From contig CAWJHN010000003.1 of NCBI GenBank assembly GCA_963842725.1, positions 62,001-126,000 on the forward strand: DNA of 64,000 nt, given 5' to 3'. Source of the DNA: UBA10649 sp963842725 (lineage in GTDB: Bacteria; Actinomycetota; Actinomycetes; S36-B12). The position numbers were made by a program, and so were the translations under genes. This document shows positions 62,857 to 64,000 of this stretch, one piece after another; position 1 is the stretch's first letter; every line of letters starts with the position of its first letter. Under the pieces are notes generated by a model that was not told the origin of the DNA, searched no databases, and worked only from the letters and a program-made list of their open reading frames with translations.

Positions 62857-63804
62857 GTGGCCGTGGCCGAGGGCAGGTTCCGGGCCATGGGCACGGACTG
62901 CCACGTCATCGTCGTGGCCGACACGCCCATCGTCTCCGAACTCCTCCCGCTGGCAGTGGAGCGGATCGAGCTGCTCGAGGACTGCTGGAGCCGGTTCCGC
63001 CCCGACAGCGAGCTGAACCGTCTCAACGCCGCCGCCGGGCTCGGCCCGATGCCGGTCTCCAGTGACCTGCTCAACCTGGTCCTGCACATGAAGCACGCCT
63101 GGCAGTTGTCGGGTGGGCTGTTCGACCCGACGGTGCTGCAGGCCGTCCGCGCGCTCGGCTATGACGCCGACTTCGACGAGGTCGTCGCCCGCGACGCGCT
63201 GACCGGGGTCGACGAGGCCACCCTGGGGACGACACCGGGCATGGCCGCGGTGACCTTCGATCCGCATGCCGGGACCGTGAGCCTGCCGAAGCGGGTGGGC
63301 ATCGACCCCGGCGCCATCGGCAAGGGCCTAGCGGCCGACGTGGTCGCCGCGGAGCTCATGTCGGCCGGCGCGGCCGGCGTCCTGGTCAACCTGGGCGGCG
63401 ACCTCACCTTCGAAGGCGTGACCTCCGATGGCTCGCCGTGGACGATCGCCGTCCAGGACGAGCGCATCTCGCCCGACCGCTCCGATCGAACGCTGCGACT
63501 GCTCGAGTTCCCGAGGCAGACCCGCCACGCCGGCGTCGCCACCTCGACCACGCTGAAGCGGCGGTGGGCCCAGGGCCGACGCCACCACGTCATCGACCCG
63601 CGGACCGGCAACATGAGCGCGAGCGACCTCGTCCAGGTCACGGTGGCCGCCGACCGTGCCTGGCAGGCCGAGATCACCGCCACCGCGGCGTTGCTCATGC
63701 CGGCCGACGAGGCTGCCGGCTGGCTGCGCGCTCGCGACATCACGGCCATCCTGCTGACCGCCGACCGCACGATCCACTCCGACGAAGAGGTTCACCATGG
63801 CTGA
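62857..63804 (+). CDS. apbE: FAD:protein FMN transferase (ApbE-like)
   Basis: 315 residues from a GTG at 62857 or 313 from GTG 62863. Family markers are FRAMGTDCHVIV, WSRFRPDSELNRLNAA, the FDPTVLQAVRALGY segment and IDPGAIGKGLAADVV, GVLVNLGGDL, and HHVIDPRTGN. ApbE attaches FMN through a phosphoester to Thr or Ser of target flavoproteins. Here the presumed partner is the ferric-reductase-like membrane protein that overlaps its 3' end. Confidence 0.93.
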   Translation: MAVAEGRFRAMGTDCHVIVVADTPIVSELLPLAVERIELLEDCWSRFRPDSELNRLNAAAGLGPMPVSSDLLNLVLHMKHAWQLSGGLFDPTVLQAVRALGYDADFDEVVARDALTGVDEATLGTTPGMAAVTFDPHAGTVSLPKRVGIDPGAIGKGLAADVVAAELMSAGAAGVLVNLGGDLTFEGVTSDGSPWTIAVQDERISPDRSDRTLRLLEFPRQTRHAGVATSTTLKRRWAQGRRHHVIDPRTGNMSASDLVQVTVAADRAWQAEITATAALLMPADEAAGWLRARDITAILLTADRTIHSDEEVHHG

Positions 63805-64000
63805 CATTCCCTGGATGTGGCTTGGCGTGCGCGCCACCGGCCTGACGGCCTGGGGTCTGCTGACCGCCGTCGTGCTGTGGGGCATCCTGCTCAAGACCCA
63901 ACTGCTCGGCCGCGTGGCCAAGCCGATGCGACTGCTGGACCTGCACCGCTGGCTGGGTGCGGTGTCCATCGGGTTCCTGCTGATCCACATGGCACTGCTG
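63797..64000 (+). CDS. Ferric-reductase-like transmembrane protein (3' end cut by window)
   Basis: The first 68 residues are visible, overlapping apbE by 8 bp. Two hydrophobic helices: LTAWGLLTAVVLWGILL and LHRWLGAVSIGFLLIHMALL, with His in each half of LDLHRWLG and LLIHMALL at heme-ligand spacing, as in ferric reductase-like domains (PF01794-type). With ApbE it should form a flavin/heme electron-transfer module at the membrane. The rest lies outside the window. Confidence 0.82.
   Translation, partial: MADIPWMWLGVRATGLTAWGLLTAVVLWGILLKTQLLGRVAKPMRLLDLHRWLGAVSIGFLLIHMALL

Overview
The window is one contiguous piece of a high-GC (about 70 % by eye) chromosome. Codon use, leaderless-looking starts, GTG/TTG starts and marker genes point to Actinomycetota: a TadA plus TadA-associated pair, a septum-formation-domain protein, a LytR C-terminal-domain protein, a c-di-AMP riboswitch in front of an NlpC/P60 gene, and a GpgS-type glucosyltransferase. 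I cannot assign a genus from sequence alone.

The most interesting part is 1-12,191, a RiPP locus of lasso-peptide type with two half-clusters. Half one (1361-7458, with a divergent ABC exporter at 1-1295) holds a PqqD-like RiPP recognition element, an HPr-kinase-like pseudokinase, a sulfotransferase fused to an active-looking HPr-kinase-like domain, an asparagine-synthetase-like cyclase, a 41-residue precursor and a nucleotidyltransferase. Half two (8373-12191) holds a stand-alone HPr-kinase-like protein, a second cyclase, a SET-domain-like protein and a 38-residue precursor. The two precursors align without gaps over 34 residues. The gene set suggests a peptide that is cyclised and then decorated by phosphorylation, nucleotidyl or sugar transfer, possibly sulfation, and in half two possibly lysine methylation. 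No B2-type leader peptidase is visible. A pirin gene lies antisense between the halves.

12,218-28,622 is mostly housekeeping: a frameshifted zinc alcohol dehydrogenase, LytR_C protein, tadA and its partner, upp, an S66 peptidase, pntAB, the triad of circularly permuted ATP-grasp, alpha-E and transglutaminase genes, a septum-formation protein, an aldo/keto reductase, an ABC-F gene with an apparent one-base insertion, an FkbM-like methyltransferase and an F420/NADP-type oxidoreductase. 28,725-41,758 is more accessory: a cyclase-ATPase regulator, an MFS protein with a C-terminal cyclic-nucleotide-binding domain, an iron-sulfur flavin oxidoreductase, a lone cyclic-nucleotide-binding protein, a MarR regulator with a candidate operator, and several secreted proteins, including one built of 13-residue Asp/His/Gly repeats.

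41,989-48,658 contains tRNA-Arg(ACG), tRNA-Ser(GCT), a ROK-type glucokinase, an EamA exporter and a LacI-regulated sugar ABC importer (frcBCA-like). The importer has two matching operators and a recognisable promoter. 48,709-58,077 holds sugar or shikimate-type dehydrogenases, an alcohol dehydrogenase, a BrkB-like membrane protein, an amidinohydrolase with a CrtO-like partner, tRNA-Ser(TGA) with a triplicated 3' tail, a cell-envelope pair (flippase plus anchored protein) and a TrpB2-type synthase. 58,334-64,000 holds the c-di-AMP riboswitch with its NlpC/P60 hydrolase, gpgS, a two-component system, and the start of an ApbE/ferric-reductase-like redox module cut by the window edge.
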